Positions 1-8,523 of a stretch of 64,000 nucleotides of DNA are shown here, piece by piece (positions within the stretch are counted from its first letter, which is position 1; each line of letters opens with the position of its first letter). The stretch lies in contig NZ_SUMB01000010.1 of NCBI RefSeq assembly GCF_005048155.1, positions 124,001-188,000 of the forward strand, given 5' to 3'. Origin of the DNA: Streptomyces piniterrae (GTDB lineage: Bacteria > Actinomycetota > Actinomycetes > Streptomycetales > Streptomycetaceae). Under the pieces are notes generated by a model. That model saw only the letters and a list, made by a program, of their open reading frames with translations. It did no database searches and was not told the origin of the DNA. A program made the position numbers and the translations under genes.

Positions 1-123
1 GAGCGCGACCACGCGGGTCTCGCCCTGGCCGTAGACCTTGCTCAGATCCGTCGCACGGGCGGCGACGGAGGCGGTGGCTCGGGCGGGGGCGGGAAAGCCC
101 GGACGGGCTGTCGCGTGGGACAC
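1..123 (-). CDS. ABC transporter ATP-binding protein, N-terminal fragment (cut by window edge)
   Basis: Only the first 41 codons are inside the window. The translation begins with a Ala/Pro/Thr-rich stretch and then reads ATDLSKVYGQGETRVVAL, the typical beta-strand start of an ABC ATPase of the MacB/LolD export type (A-loop Tyr in KVYGQG, then VVAL-D). The GTG start at 123 is preceded by AGGAG with a 5-nt spacer. Walker motifs lie beyond the edge, so subfamily and partner permease cannot be judged. The preceding gene on this strand is the XRE regulator, 194 bp upstream. Confidence 0.7.
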   Translation of the reverse strand, partial: MSHATARPGFPAPARATASVAARATDLSKVYGQGETRVVAL

Positions 124-279
124 GGGGACTCCTGAGAGGGACGGAAGATACGGCGCAGCGCGATGTGCGGCGCGATGTCCCAATTCTCGAATGCGCAGGT
201 CATCCCAGTCCTCAGCCCCTGGGACGGAAAGTGGGGCCGGTCCGAAGACCGACACCGGGCCCCGACGTCATACCGTGGA

Positions 280-293
280 CGGACGGCCGTCCG
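280..293. repeat. 14-bp perfect palindrome in the XRE-ABC intergenic gap
   Basis: CGGACGGCCGTCCG lies between the XRE regulator stop and the ABC ATPase start. It could be a regulator operator for the ABC gene or part of a weak terminator. No T-run follows on either strand. Confidence 0.35.
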
Positions 294-317
294 ACCAGCG
301 GCCTACAGGCGGAGGCG

Positions 318-1025
318 TCATCCCGACAGCCCGACCCGCTCCCAGAACTCCGCCACGATGCGGTCCAGGAACGCCCGCCCCGCCCTGCCGGACTCCACGG
401 AGCTGCCTCCGTTACCCCAGTTGAGCGAGGCCGCCATGATGTCGTGGTACTCGGCGAACAGGTCCTCCAGCGCGTCCTGGATCTGCTGCTTGGGCAGCGG
501 TACGACCTTCTGGACCGGCCGCACGTACCCCTGCCAGCGGGTGGTCGCGGCGCTGGTCAGCATCTCGGTCAGATGCGATTCCTGGCCGGTGAACCGGACC
601 AGCGCGGGCAGCGGCAGATCCAGCACCTCGGCGAGCGCCGCGGCCTGCCGGTCGTTGCCGCGCCACACCCCGCCGGCCTCCAGCGCGTCGTAGGAGGACT
701 GATCCATGCCGATCCGCCGGGCCAGGTCGTCCGGCGCCAGGCCGGTCGCCAGGCGGTACTCGCGCAGCGTGCCGGGGGCGCCGAGCAGCTCGCCCGGAGC
801 GCACCACAGTGCGCCGGCCAGCGCGGTCAGCTCGGTTTCGGTCGGTGAGGTCTCGCCCAGCTCCCAGGACGCCACCGTCGCGGGCGAGATCCGCAGGCCG
901 TACGCGGCCGCGATCCCGTAGGCGACATGGGCAGGAGTCATACCGAGGGCCTCGCGGAGCCGGCGGGCGGACTCGGCGTTGAAAGGGGGCCTGCGCTGGT
1001 CCCCGGCGTGCGTGTTCACCGGCAC
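318..1025 (-). CDS. XRE-family helix-turn-helix regulator (two HTH segments)
   Basis: A 235-aa DNA-binding protein. Residues about 17-75 form an HTH_3-type domain (ARRLREALGMTP ... ISPATVASWELGETSPTETEL). A second HTH-like segment follows at about 85-145 (LREYRLATGLAPDDLARRIGMDQSSYDALEAG). The C-terminal 90 residues have no domain I recognise. It carries no ligand-binding or enzymatic domain, so the signal it reads is unknown. The start is the GTG at 1025 or the in-frame GTG at 1019; neither has a good Shine-Dalgarno sequence, so leaderless translation is possible. An inverted repeat TTCACA/TGTGAA (about 1044-1078) sits just upstream and may be an autoregulatory site. Confidence 0.85.
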   Translation of the reverse strand: MPVNTHAGDQRRPPFNAESARRLREALGMTPAHVAYGIAAAYGLRISPATVASWELGETSPTETELTALAGALWCAPGELLGAPGTLREYRLATGLAPDDLARRIGMDQSSYDALEAGGVWRGNDRQAAALAEVLDLPLPALVRFTGQESHLTEMLTSAATTRWQGYVRPVQKVVPLPKQQIQDALEDLFAEYHDIMAASLNWGNGGSSVESGRAGRAFLDRIVAEFWERVGLSG

Positions 1026-1089
1026 ACGGTAAGTGACCAGCTGCTTTCACACCTATGGTGCATATGAACAAGATGTGAAGTCGTAGCTT

Positions 1090-1105
1090 CCTACGGTTCC
1101 GTAGG
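1090..1105 (-). terminator. Hairpin after the sugar ABC operon
   Basis: CCTACGG-TT-CCGTAGG is a perfect 7-bp inverted repeat 34 bp past the permease stop and 65 bp before the XRE start. It fits a terminator without a strong T-run; an operator is the alternative. Confidence 0.45.
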
Positions 1106-1138
1106 TTCCGCCGCCGCTACGTCTTCACCACACCCCCG

Positions 1139-1996
1139 CTACCCCTTCACCGCGCCTCCGAGGGCGAATCCGCCGCCCAGTCTCCTGGAGATCAGGATGT
1201 ACAGAATGATCACCGGTGTCGAGTAAAGAATCGAGAAAGCGGCGAGTTCACCGAAGGCGATGGCGCCGTAGTTGCCGAAGAAGGTGAAGATGCTGACGGA
1301 CGCGGGCAGCTGCTCCGGGGAGAGCAGCAGCATGAAGGGGACGAAGAAATTGCCCCACATCATGATGAAGGTGTAGATCGTCACCACGGTGAAGCCGGGG
1401 CCCATCAGCGGCAGGATCACCCGCCACAGGGTCTGCGGCCAGGAGGCGCCGTCCGTCCACGCCGCCTCTTCCAGGACCCTCGGCACGCCGTCCATGAAGT
1501 TCTTCATGAGCCAGATGGCGAACGGGAGCTGGGCGGCGGCCAGGAAGAGCGCCGTGCCGTACTGCGTGTCGATGAGGTTGACCTGCACGAACAGGCCGTA
1601 GACCGGGACCATGATCGCGGTGATCGGCAGACAGGTCGCGAACAGCACGGTCAGCAGGTACGGGCGGCTGAAACGGGCGCGGAAACGAGAGAGCGGATAG
1701 GCGGCCAGCGCCGCGCAGACCACCGTGACCAGCGTGGCGCCGCCGCACATCAGCAGGCTGTTGAGCATCGGCGTGAAGGTGATCTCGTCGGTCAGCACCG
1801 CCGAGAAGTTGTCCAGGGTGGCGGACTCGGGCAGCCGTACCCGCAGCGTCGCCTCCGGGTTCAGCGATGACAGCACCAGCCAGGTCAGCGGGAGCGCGAA
1901 CGCCACCGCGGCGACCAGCAGCCCGGCGTCGGCGGCGAGCCGCTGGCGGGCGGAGCGGGTCAGGACGCGCCGGCCGGGCCGGGCCGGGGGCGCCAT
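1139..1996 (-). CDS. Sugar ABC transporter permease, MalG/AraQ type
   Basis: A 285-aa inner-membrane permease. It has about six hydrophobic segments (first at LLVAAVAFALPLTWLVLSS) and the ATPase-docking EAA loop (EEAAWTDGASWPQTLWRVIL) near residue 185, typical of the carbohydrate uptake CUT1 family. The ATG at 1996 overlaps the upstream permease stop (ATGA), so the two are translationally coupled. Together with the MalF-type permease and the lipoprotein it forms an importer. No ATPase is encoded here, so it presumably borrows a shared MsiK-like ATPase, as many Streptomyces sugar importers do (inference). Substrate not determinable from sequence. Confidence 0.9.
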   Translation of the reverse strand: MAPPARPGRRVLTRSARQRLAADAGLLVAAVAFALPLTWLVLSSLNPEATLRVRLPESATLDNFSAVLTDEITFTPMLNSLLMCGGATLVTVVCAALAAYPLSRFRARFSRPYLLTVLFATCLPITAIMVPVYGLFVQVNLIDTQYGTALFLAAAQLPFAIWLMKNFMDGVPRVLEEAAWTDGASWPQTLWRVILPLMGPGFTVVTIYTFIMMWGNFFVPFMLLLSPEQLPASVSIFTFFGNYGAIAFGELAAFSILYSTPVIILYILISRRLGGGFALGGAVKG

Positions 1997-2898
1997 CAGA
2001 CCTCCTCGCGCAGCAGACGCAGATAGACCGAGGAGAACAGCGCGCCCACGACGAGCAGCAGCAGCGCCACCGCGGTGCCGTAGCCGATCAGGGACTTCAT
2101 GAACGCCTGGTCGTACATGAACACCGGGAGGGTCTGGCTGCGGTTGCCGGGGCCGCCGCGGGTCATCGCCCAGATCAGCCCGAAGACGGAGAGCGTCTGG
2201 AGGGTGTTGAGCATCAGGTTGGTGCCGATGGAACGGCGGATCATGGGGAGCGTGATGTGCCACAGCCGCCGCAGCCCGCCCGCGCCGTCGACCTGCGCCG
2301 ACTCCGTGACCTCCTGGGGGACCTCGGAGAGCGCCGCGGAGTAGATGAGCATCGAGAAGGCGGTGCCGCGCCAGACGTTGGCGAACGAGACGGCGAGGAT
2401 GGGCAGGGTGAACAGCCAGTTCTGCGCGGGCAGTTGCAGCCATTCCAAGACGGCGTTGAGGGTGCCGCGGCGTTCGAAGAAGGAATAGAGGAGAAAGCCC
2501 GCGACGATCTCAGGGATCACCCAGGCGGTGATCACCACCGCGCCGGTGAGCGCGCGTACGGGCCGCGAGGCACGCCGCATCAGACCGGCCAGTGCGAGCC
2601 CCAGGGTGTTCTGGCCGAGAAGCGAGGAGAGCACGGTGAACACCAGGGTCAGCACGACCGCGTTGCGGAAACCCGCGTCGCCGAAAGCGTGACGGAAGTT
2701 GGCCAGGCCGACGAAGGACGCGGATTCCTGGCCGGTCAACTGGGTGTCGGTGAAGGCGATGTAGACGCAGTAGCCGATCGGTCCCGCCAGGAAGAGCAGC
2801 AGGATGACCGTGGCCGGGGCGAGCGGTGACCAGCGCAGTACGGCGGCGGCGCGGGTCCGGCCGGCCGGGCCCGCGGTTTCGGCGGCGGCGCGGGTCAT
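1996..2898 (-). CDS. Sugar ABC transporter permease, MalF/UgpA type
   Basis: A 300-aa permease with a Pro/Ala-rich cytoplasmic N-terminus, a first membrane span at about 27-48 (PATVILLLFLAGPIGYCVYI) and five more. The EAA loop reads EVTESAQVDGAGGLRRLWHI near residue 205. The start ATG at 2898 overlaps the stop of the binding-protein gene (ATGA). Gene order binding protein, MalF-type, MalG-type is the standard CUT1 order. Confidence 0.9.
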   Translation of the reverse strand: MTRAAAETAGPAGRTRAAAVLRWSPLAPATVILLLFLAGPIGYCVYIAFTDTQLTGQESASFVGLANFRHAFGDAGFRNAVVLTLVFTVLSSLLGQNTLGLALAGLMRRASRPVRALTGAVVITAWVIPEIVAGFLLYSFFERRGTLNAVLEWLQLPAQNWLFTLPILAVSFANVWRGTAFSMLIYSAALSEVPQEVTESAQVDGAGGLRRLWHITLPMIRRSIGTNLMLNTLQTLSVFGLIWAMTRGGPGNRSQTLPVFMYDQAFMKSLIGYGTAVALLLLVVGALFSSVYLRLLREEV

Positions 2899-4256
2899 GG
2901 CCTGGCGACGACGTGGCCGTCCACGAGGGACTTCAGCTGCTCGTCGTAGTCCTTGGCGGCCCGGTCCGGCGAGGAGTCGTCGGCGGTGACCGCCTCCATG
3001 GCCTCACCGATCGCCGAGGCGACCTTGGGGTAGGCGGGCAGCGCCGGCCGGTACCGGCTGACCTCGACCAGCCCGGTGAAGAAGCCGATGCCCGGTACCG
3101 ACGTCCGATAGCGCGGCTCGGCGGCGACATCCTTGCGTACGGCGATCTGCGCGCCCCGTACACACCATTCGAGGGCGTTCCGCTTCGACTGGAGCGTCTC
3201 GATCAACTTCCAGGCGAGGTCGGGCTGTTGGGACTTCTGCGGCACCGACCAGGTCCAGCCGCCGGCCAGACTGACCCGGCCCGGCGGGGCGCCGTGCTGG
3301 GTCGGGAACGGCGCCTGGCCGAGCGTCGTCGACCATTCGGGCCATGGATTTCCGCCGCCCGTCTTCTGCCACTGCTGGCCCAGCCAGGAACCGTCCAGGT
3401 CGATGGCGAGCTTCTCCTCGGGCAGCAGCTCGGCGGCCACATTGGTCTGGATGTTGGGGCTGAGCGCGTCCGACACCTCAGGGCCGAGCTTCTCCTTGTA
3501 GACGGTGTCGATGAACGTCAGGCTGTCCCGGAAGCCCTTGCTCCCGGTGACCCACTTCTTCGCGCCCGGGTCGTACAAGGGGTGGTCTCCGGTGCCGTAC
3601 AGCAGCATCTCGAAACCCTGCATGACGGCGGCCTCGCCGGCGCCCTTGCCGGTGAAGACGTTGAGCGGGATGACGCCGGGGACCTTCCGCTTGATCGTCC
3701 GGGCCGTCTCCAGCACCTCGTCCCAGGTCCTGGGCCGCCAGTCGGCCGGCAGTCCCGCCTTCTCGAAGATGTTCTTGTTGAACCACAGTCCGCGGGTGTC
3801 CGTGCCGTCGGGGACGCCGTAGGTCCGGCCGTCCTGTGCCTTCGCCGCGGTCTTCGCGGTCGTCTCGAACTGCGACCAGTCGTCCCACTTGCCGATATAC
3901 GAATCCAGGGGGCGCAGCAGCCCGGCCTCGATATCGGAGTTGATGAGGAAGGTGTCCTCGTAGACCACGTCCGGTGCGGTCTTCGGGGAGCGCATCATCT
4001 GCTGGATCTTGGTGTAGTAGTCGTTCTCCGACGCCTGGATCGGGATGAGCCTGACCTTCTTGCCGGGGTTGGCCTTCTCGAACTGCCTCGCCACCAGCTT
4101 GATGTAGTCGTCGCGGACCGTGACCCTGCTGTTGGTGTCCTTGATGAAGGCGACCTTGACGGTGTTGCGGTCGCTCCCCGACCCGCCGCAGGCGGTGAGC
4201 GTGCCGGCGGCCACAACTGCGGCGGTGAGAAGAGTCAGCGGGGCGGTGGGGCGCAC
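2895..4256 (-). CDS. Extracellular sugar-binding lipoprotein of a CUT1 ABC importer
   Basis: A 453-aa solute-binding protein, family 1. The GTG at 4256 is chosen because GGAGG lies 7 nt upstream and it directly opens the signal peptide (VRPTAPLTLLTAAVVAAG). The lipobox LTAC puts the lipidated Cys at about residue 23. The mature part has the family features: VKVAFIKDTNS near the N-terminus, the DVVYEDTFLINSDIEAGLLRPLD segment and the GGWTWSVPQKSQQPDLAWKLI region. It delivers an unidentified sugar or oligosaccharide to the two coupled permeases downstream. An upstream in-frame start at 4313 would add a non-signal extension and lie inside the promoter, so it is rejected. Confidence 0.9.
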   Translation of the reverse strand: MRPTAPLTLLTAAVVAAGTLTACGGSGSDRNTVKVAFIKDTNSRVTVRDDYIKLVARQFEKANPGKKVRLIPIQASENDYYTKIQQMMRSPKTAPDVVYEDTFLINSDIEAGLLRPLDSYIGKWDDWSQFETTAKTAAKAQDGRTYGVPDGTDTRGLWFNKNIFEKAGLPADWRPRTWDEVLETARTIKRKVPGVIPLNVFTGKGAGEAAVMQGFEMLLYGTGDHPLYDPGAKKWVTGSKGFRDSLTFIDTVYKEKLGPEVSDALSPNIQTNVAAELLPEEKLAIDLDGSWLGQQWQKTGGGNPWPEWSTTLGQAPFPTQHGAPPGRVSLAGGWTWSVPQKSQQPDLAWKLIETLQSKRNALEWCVRGAQIAVRKDVAAEPRYRTSVPGIGFFTGLVEVSRYRPALPAYPKVASAIGEAMEAVTADDSSPDRAAKDYDEQLKSLVDGHVVARP

Positions 4257-4294
4257 GGCACGACCTCCAACTAGCCACGGCGGGCTGCCCGCTG

Positions 4295-4323
4295 AAAGTA
4301 GGTCACCGCTCACAGCGGGTCAA
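4295..4323 (-). promoter_or_regulatory. Sigma70/HrdB-type promoter of the sugar ABC operon with operator in the spacer
   Basis: On the minus strand: -35 TTGACC (4323-4318), 17-bp spacer, -10 TACTTT (4300-4295). The spacer contains CCGCT-cac-AGCGG, an inverted repeat suited to a repressor. The -35 box overlaps the last codons of the response-regulator gene. Confidence 0.75.
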
Positions 4324-5018
4324 TGGCCCGACCAGCGATAGCGCAATTCCGGCCGCCCGACCTGGCCGTACTGCGGTGCGCGGGCGGCCCGGCCGCTCTC
4401 CACGAGGTGTTCGAGATAGCGGCGGGCGGTGATCCGCGAGATCCCCACGTCGGCCGCCGCCTCGGCCGCGGTCAGACCGCTCTCCGCGGCCCGCAGCACA
4501 TCGGTCACCGCGCGCAGGGTGGCCGCGGTCAGCCCCTTCGGCAGCGCGGCGGGCCGCGGTGCGCGCAGCGCGGCGATCGCCCGGTCCACCTCGTCCTGCC
4601 CGCTGGCCTCGCCCGCGGTGGCGCGGAACTCGGCGTAGCGGGTGAGCCGGTCGCGGAGGGTGGAGAAGGTGAAGGGCTTCAGCACGTACTGCACCACGCC
4701 GAGCGAGACGCCCTCGCGCACCATCGCCAGGTCGCGGGCGGAGGTGACGGCGATGATGTCGGCGGTGTGGCCGGCCGCGCGCAGGGTGCGCACCAGTTGG
4801 AGGCCGTGGCCGTCCGGCAGATAGAGGTCGAGCAGCAGCAGGTCGACGGGGTGCTGGTCGAGGTGGCGGCGGGCGTCACCGCCGGAGTGCACGGTCCCGG
4901 AGACGGTGAAGCCGGGCACCCGACCGACGTACAGGGCGTGCGCGGCCGCGGCGACCGGATCGTCCTCGACGACGAGGACCCGGATGTCGGAGCGGCGCGC
5001 GCCGGGAGAGGGGTTCAC
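4320..5018 (-). CDS. Two-component response regulator, CitB/DctR (DpiA) family
   Basis: About 232 aa. The receiver domain (about 8-120) shows the acidic pair VVEDDP, the phosphoacceptor Asp in LLLLDLYLPDGHG, the Thr/Ser in AVTSAR and the Lys in YVLKPF. The C-terminal 60 residues form a winged/HTH output domain (GLTAAEAAADVGISRITARRYLEHL) typical of regulators paired with CitA/DcuS sensors. GTG at 5018 is preferred, with AGAGG 9 nt upstream; the ATG at 5027 abuts that motif. The sensor gene ends upstream on the same strand and a dicarboxylate symporter is divergent, so control of C4-dicarboxylate uptake is likely. Confidence 0.88.
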   Translation of the reverse strand: MNPSPGARRSDIRVLVVEDDPVAAAAHALYVGRVPGFTVSGTVHSGGDARRHLDQHPVDLLLLDLYLPDGHGLQLVRTLRAAGHTADIIAVTSARDLAMVREGVSLGVVQYVLKPFTFSTLRDRLTRYAEFRATAGEASGQDEVDRAIAALRAPRPAALPKGLTAATLRAVTDVLRAAESGLTAAEAAADVGISRITARRYLEHLVESGRAARAPQYGQVGRPELRYRWSGH

Positions 5019-5085
5019 CGGGCACATCCTCTCGTGTGGGTGCCGGGCCCGCGCCCCAAGGCTCCGTGCTCGCGTCTGTCACCGT

Positions 5086-6756
5086 TCATGGCGCCACCCG
5101 TGTGCGCAGCGGCAGCCGTACGGTGAACCGCGCGCCGCCTTCAGGACGCGGGTCGAGGGTGATGGTGCCGCCGTTGCGGTGCACCGCCTGCCGGGCGAGG
5201 GCGAGGCCCAGGCCGCGGCCCCGGGCGGGCGACCCGGTGGGGCTCTTGGTGGTCCAGCCCCGCCGGAAGATCTCCTCGGTGGCGTCCGTCGCGACCCCGG
5301 GGCCGTTGTCCGCGACGCTGAGCAGCAGCTCACCCTGGTCCGCCCGTGCGGTGACGCGCACCAGGGGCGGTTCGGCGGCGGCGTGCTCCTGGGGCGGCGC
5401 GGCGGCGTCGATGGCGTTGTCGATGAGGTTGCCCAGCACCGTCACCAGGTCGCGGGCGGGCAGTGCGGGCGGGAGCAGCCCGTCGTCGATCCGGCTGTCC
5501 GGGGTGAGAGCCAGCTCCACGCCCCGCTCGTTGGCCTGCGCGGCCTTGCCGAGCAGCAGCGCCGCGAGCACCGGCTCGGCGACCGCGCCGACGACCTGGT
5601 CGGTCAGCGCCTGCGCCAACTCCAGCTCGGCGGTGGCGAATTCCACCGCCTCCTCGGCCCGCCCCAGCTCGATCAGCGAGACCACGGTGTGCAGCCGGTT
5701 GGCGGCCTCGTGGGCCTGCGAGCGCAGCGCCTCGGCGAAGCCGCGTACCGAGTCCAACTCCCCGGAGAGCGCCTGGAGTTCGGTGTGGTCGCGGAGGGTG
5801 ACGACGCTGCCGCGGTGCTCACCGCCGGAGACCGGCGCGGAGTTGAGGACGAGCACCCGCTCGCCGGTCAGATGCAGCTCGTCGACCCGCGGCCCCGACG
5901 CCAGCAGCGCCTCGGTCAGCGGCGCCGGCAGGCCCAGCTCGGTCACGACCTTGCCCACCGCGTCGCCGGAGAGCCCGAGCAGCTCCCGTCCGCCGTCGTT
6001 GATCAGGGCGACCCTGCGTTCCCCGTCCAGCATCAGCAGCCCCTCGCGTACCGCGTGCAGCGCCGCCTGGTGGTAGTCGTGCATCCGGCTGAGCTCGGCG
6101 GCGTTCATCCCGTGCGTGTGCCGCCGCAGCCTGGCGTTGATCACGTACGTGCCCAGGCCGCCCAGCGCCAGCGCCGCCGCCGCGACCCCGACCAGCGCGA
6201 ACACCTGGTCACGCAGTTGATCGCTGATCGTCTTGATGGTGATGCCGGCGCTGACCAGCGCGATGATCGGGCCGCGCCGCTGGGGGTCGTGGACCGGCGC
6301 GACGACCCGTACGGACGGTCCGAGCACCCCGCGGTGTGTCTCGGGGAAGATCTCGCCGCGCAGTGCGGGCCCGATGTGCCCGAGGTACTTCCTGCCGATC
6401 GCGGACGGCTCCGGGTGCGTCCAGCGCGTCCCGTCCGGGGCCATCACCACGACGAAGTCGACGCCCGCGTCATGCCGCAGCCGCTCGGCGTACGGCTGGA
6501 GCACGGTCGTCGGGTCCTTCGAGCGGGCGGCCGCCGCCACCACGGGGGAGTCGGCGACGGAGGTGGCCACCGCAGTGGCCTGCCGGCGCGCGGTCTCCTC
6601 GGCCTGCCGGCCCGCGCTCAGATACGCGAAGACGGCGCAGCCCATGACGACCACCGTCACCAGCACCACCTGCATCGCGAAGAGCTGCCCGGCGAGGCTG
6701 CGGGGGCCGCGCGGCCGCCAGGGCCATCGGAGCCGCCGGGGACGGGGGAGTCGCAT
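5086..6756 (-). CDS. Sensor histidine kinase, CitA/DcuS/DctB-like
   Basis: A 556-aa membrane kinase. It has TM1 at about 22-48, an extracytoplasmic Cache/PAS-like sensor domain (about 50-180, with RWTHPEPSAIGRKYLGHIG and VRVVAPV typical of citrate/C4-dicarboxylate sensors) and TM2 at about 185-210. A cytoplasmic PAS follows (HAVREGLLMLDGERRVALIND), then a dimerisation region (SQAHEAANRLHTVVSLIELG) and a HATPase (N-box NLIDNAIDA, G1 VADNGPGV, G2 GRGLGLAL). It likely phosphorylates the adjacent regulator. The ATG has no Shine-Dalgarno sequence; CAGACT 7 nt before it fits a leaderless -10. Confidence 0.9.
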   Translation of the reverse strand: MRLPRPRRLRWPWRPRGPRSLAGQLFAMQVVLVTVVVMGCAVFAYLSAGRQAEETARRQATAVATSVADSPVVAAAARSKDPTTVLQPYAERLRHDAGVDFVVVMAPDGTRWTHPEPSAIGRKYLGHIGPALRGEIFPETHRGVLGPSVRVVAPVHDPQRRGPIIALVSAGITIKTISDQLRDQVFALVGVAAAALALGGLGTYVINARLRRHTHGMNAAELSRMHDYHQAALHAVREGLLMLDGERRVALINDGGRELLGLSGDAVGKVVTELGLPAPLTEALLASGPRVDELHLTGERVLVLNSAPVSGGEHRGSVVTLRDHTELQALSGELDSVRGFAEALRSQAHEAANRLHTVVSLIELGRAEEAVEFATAELELAQALTDQVVGAVAEPVLAALLLGKAAQANERGVELALTPDSRIDDGLLPPALPARDLVTVLGNLIDNAIDAAAPPQEHAAAEPPLVRVTARADQGELLLSVADNGPGVATDATEEIFRRGWTTKSPTGSPARGRGLGLALARQAVHRNGGTITLDPRPEGGARFTVRLPLRTRVAP

Positions 6757-6780
6757 ACATAACAGTCTGCATGGTCAGTT

Positions 6781-6803
6781 TTGCGTGAACGAAATGCACG
6801 TAA
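6781..6803. promoter_or_regulatory. Dyad between divergent sensor kinase and symporter genes
   Basis: TTGCGTG-N9-CACGTAA is a near-perfect inverted repeat between the kinase start (6756) and the symporter start (6899). It is a candidate binding site for the CitB-type regulator; this function is inferred only from position. Confidence 0.4.
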
Positions 6804-6898
6804 GGGTGACGCGCGCCACAGCGGAGTGCATAGTCGCCGGGACTTGTTGTGCGACAGAGCCGCAGATCAGCGCACAGCCGTAGACCGAGGAGGCAGCC

Positions 6899-8323
6899 GT
6901 GGCTGCACAGACCCCACCGTCCGGGGGTACCACCGAGGAGACCGCGCCCAAGAAGCGGGACCGGACCCACTACCTCTATATCGCCGTGATCGGCGCCGTA
7001 CTGCTCGGCATCATCGTGGGCTTCGCCGCCCCCGGTGTCGCCGTCCAGCTCAAGCCGCTCGGCACCGGTTTTGTGAACCTCATCAAGATGATGATCTCGC
7101 CCATCATCTTCTGCACCATCGTGCTGGGCGTCGGCTCGGTCCGTAAGGCGGCCAAGGTCGGCGCGGTGGGCGGACTCGCCCTCGGCTACTTCATGGTGAT
7201 GTCCACCGTCGCGCTGGCCATCGGCCTGGTCGTCGGCAACATCCTGGAGCCCGGCTCAGGCCTTCATCTGACCGAGTCCGTACGGCACGCGGGCCAGGCC
7301 CAGACGGAGGGCGGCGGCGAGTCGCTGCCCGAGTTCCTGCTCGGCATGATCCCCACCACGCTGGTCTCCGCCTTCACCGAGGGCGAGGTGCTCCAGACGC
7401 TGCTGGTGGCGCTGCTGACCGGCTTCGGACTCCAGGCGCTGGGCTCGGCCGGCGAGCCGGTGCTGCGCGGCATCGGGCACATCCAGAAGCTGGTCTTCCG
7501 CGTGCTCTCGATGATCATGTGGGTGGCGCCGGTGGGTGCCTTCGGCGCCATCGCGGCGGTGGTCGGCGAGACCGGCCTGGACGCGCTGAAGACGCTGGCC
7601 GTCATCATGGTCGGCTTCTACGTCACCTGTCTGCTGTTCGTCTTCCTGGTCCTCGGCACGCTGCTGCGGCTGGTCGCCGGCATCAACATCTTCACGCTGC
7701 TGAGGTACCTGGGCCGCGAGTTCCTGCTGATCCTCTCCACGTCCTCCTCGGAGTCGGCGCTCCCCAGGCTGATCGCCAAGATGGAGCACCTGGGCGTCAG
7801 CAAGCCGGTGGTCGGCATCACCGTCCCCACCGGCTACAGCTTCAACCTCGACGGCACCGCCATCTATCTGACGATGTCCTCGCTGTTCGTGGCCGAGGCG
7901 ATGGGCATGCCGCTGTCGCTCGGCCAGCAGATCTCGCTGCTGGTCTTCATGATCATCGCGTCGAAGGGCGCGGCCGGCGTCACCGGCGCGGGCATGGCGA
8001 CGCTGGCCGGCGGCCTCCAGTCGCACCGGCCCGAACTGGTCGACGGCGTCGGCCTGATCGTCGGCATCGACCGGTTCATGAGCGAGGCACGGGCGATGAC
8101 CAACTTCGCGGGCAACGCGGTGGCGACCGTCCTGGTCGGCACCTGGACCAAGGAGATCGACAAGGCCAGGGCGGCGGAAGTGCTGTCCGGCCGGGTGCCG
8201 TTCGACGAGAAGACGCTCTCCGCCGACGGGCACGGCGCGCCGGGTGCAGAGCCCGACGACGCGCCCGCGGCCGCGGTCATCGGGCCGCGGGACGGTGGGA
8301 CGAAGGCGTCCGCGAAGGTCTGA
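6899..8323 (+). CDS. dctA: Dicarboxylate/amino acid:cation symporter (DctA/DAACS family)
   Basis: A 474-aa membrane transporter, the usual length plus a C-terminal Ala/Asp-rich tail. Family signatures are FVNLIKMMISPIIFCTIVLG near residue 65, the serine-rich reentrant loop STSSSESALPRL near 285 and the conserved GYSFNLDGTAIYL with DGT near 315. The region SKGAAGVTGAG near 365 and the substrate-site segment AMTNFAGNAVATV near 400 are also present. It imports C4-dicarboxylates (succinate, fumarate, malate) with Na+ or H+. The GTG at 6899 follows a GAGG-rich Shine-Dalgarno sequence. The divergent CitA/CitB-type system upstream makes induction by dicarboxylates likely. Confidence 0.92.
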   Translation: MAAQTPPSGGTTEETAPKKRDRTHYLYIAVIGAVLLGIIVGFAAPGVAVQLKPLGTGFVNLIKMMISPIIFCTIVLGVGSVRKAAKVGAVGGLALGYFMVMSTVALAIGLVVGNILEPGSGLHLTESVRHAGQAQTEGGGESLPEFLLGMIPTTLVSAFTEGEVLQTLLVALLTGFGLQALGSAGEPVLRGIGHIQKLVFRVLSMIMWVAPVGAFGAIAAVVGETGLDALKTLAVIMVGFYVTCLLFVFLVLGTLLRLVAGINIFTLLRYLGREFLLILSTSSSESALPRLIAKMEHLGVSKPVVGITVPTGYSFNLDGTAIYLTMSSLFVAEAMGMPLSLGQQISLLVFMIIASKGAAGVTGAGMATLAGGLQSHRPELVDGVGLIVGIDRFMSEARAMTNFAGNAVATVLVGTWTKEIDKARAAEVLSGRVPFDEKTLSADGHGAPGAEPDDAPAAAVIGPRDGGTKASAKV

Positions 8324-8360
8324 CGCCACGGCCGGCGGACCGGCGAGCAGGAGGGGAGGG

Positions 8361-8382
8361 GCGGGTGCCGCGAGGCACCCGC
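8361..8382 (+). terminator. Hairpin terminator of dctA
   Basis: GCGGGTGCC-GCGA-GGCACCCGC: a perfect 9-bp stem closed by a GNRA tetraloop, 38 bp after the stop. A short CT-rich run follows. Confidence 0.75.
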
Positions 8383-8500
8383 CCCCTTCGCCTTTGCCGC
8401 TGTCTTCGTCGTCGGTGGCGGGGCGTCGCGGCGCCCCTCTCCCTTGCTTCTGGCCGTCTGACCTGTGCTTTTCCTCCCCGGCGAGGCTTTTCAAGATCGA

Positions 8501-8523
8501 TTGTCAGTGGTGCCTGGCACCAT
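8501..8523 (+). promoter_or_regulatory. Weak PafBC-type (RecA-NDp) promoter match upstream of the DUF4259 gene
   Basis: TTGTCAGTG at 8501-8509, N8, then CACCAT at 8518-8523 instead of TAnnnT. An ATG at 8530 lies 6 nt downstream, the spacing seen at leaderless damage promoters in this window, and opens a 13-codon reading frame ending at 8571, just before the DUF4259 start. The upstream half is perfect but the -10 has one mismatch. Confidence 0.35.

Noticed and set aside
4906..6762. Long plus-strand open frame across the response-regulator/sensor-kinase region
   Set aside because: It is the high-GC shadow of the kinase gene; no domain, poor composition (Arg/Gly/Gln-rich).
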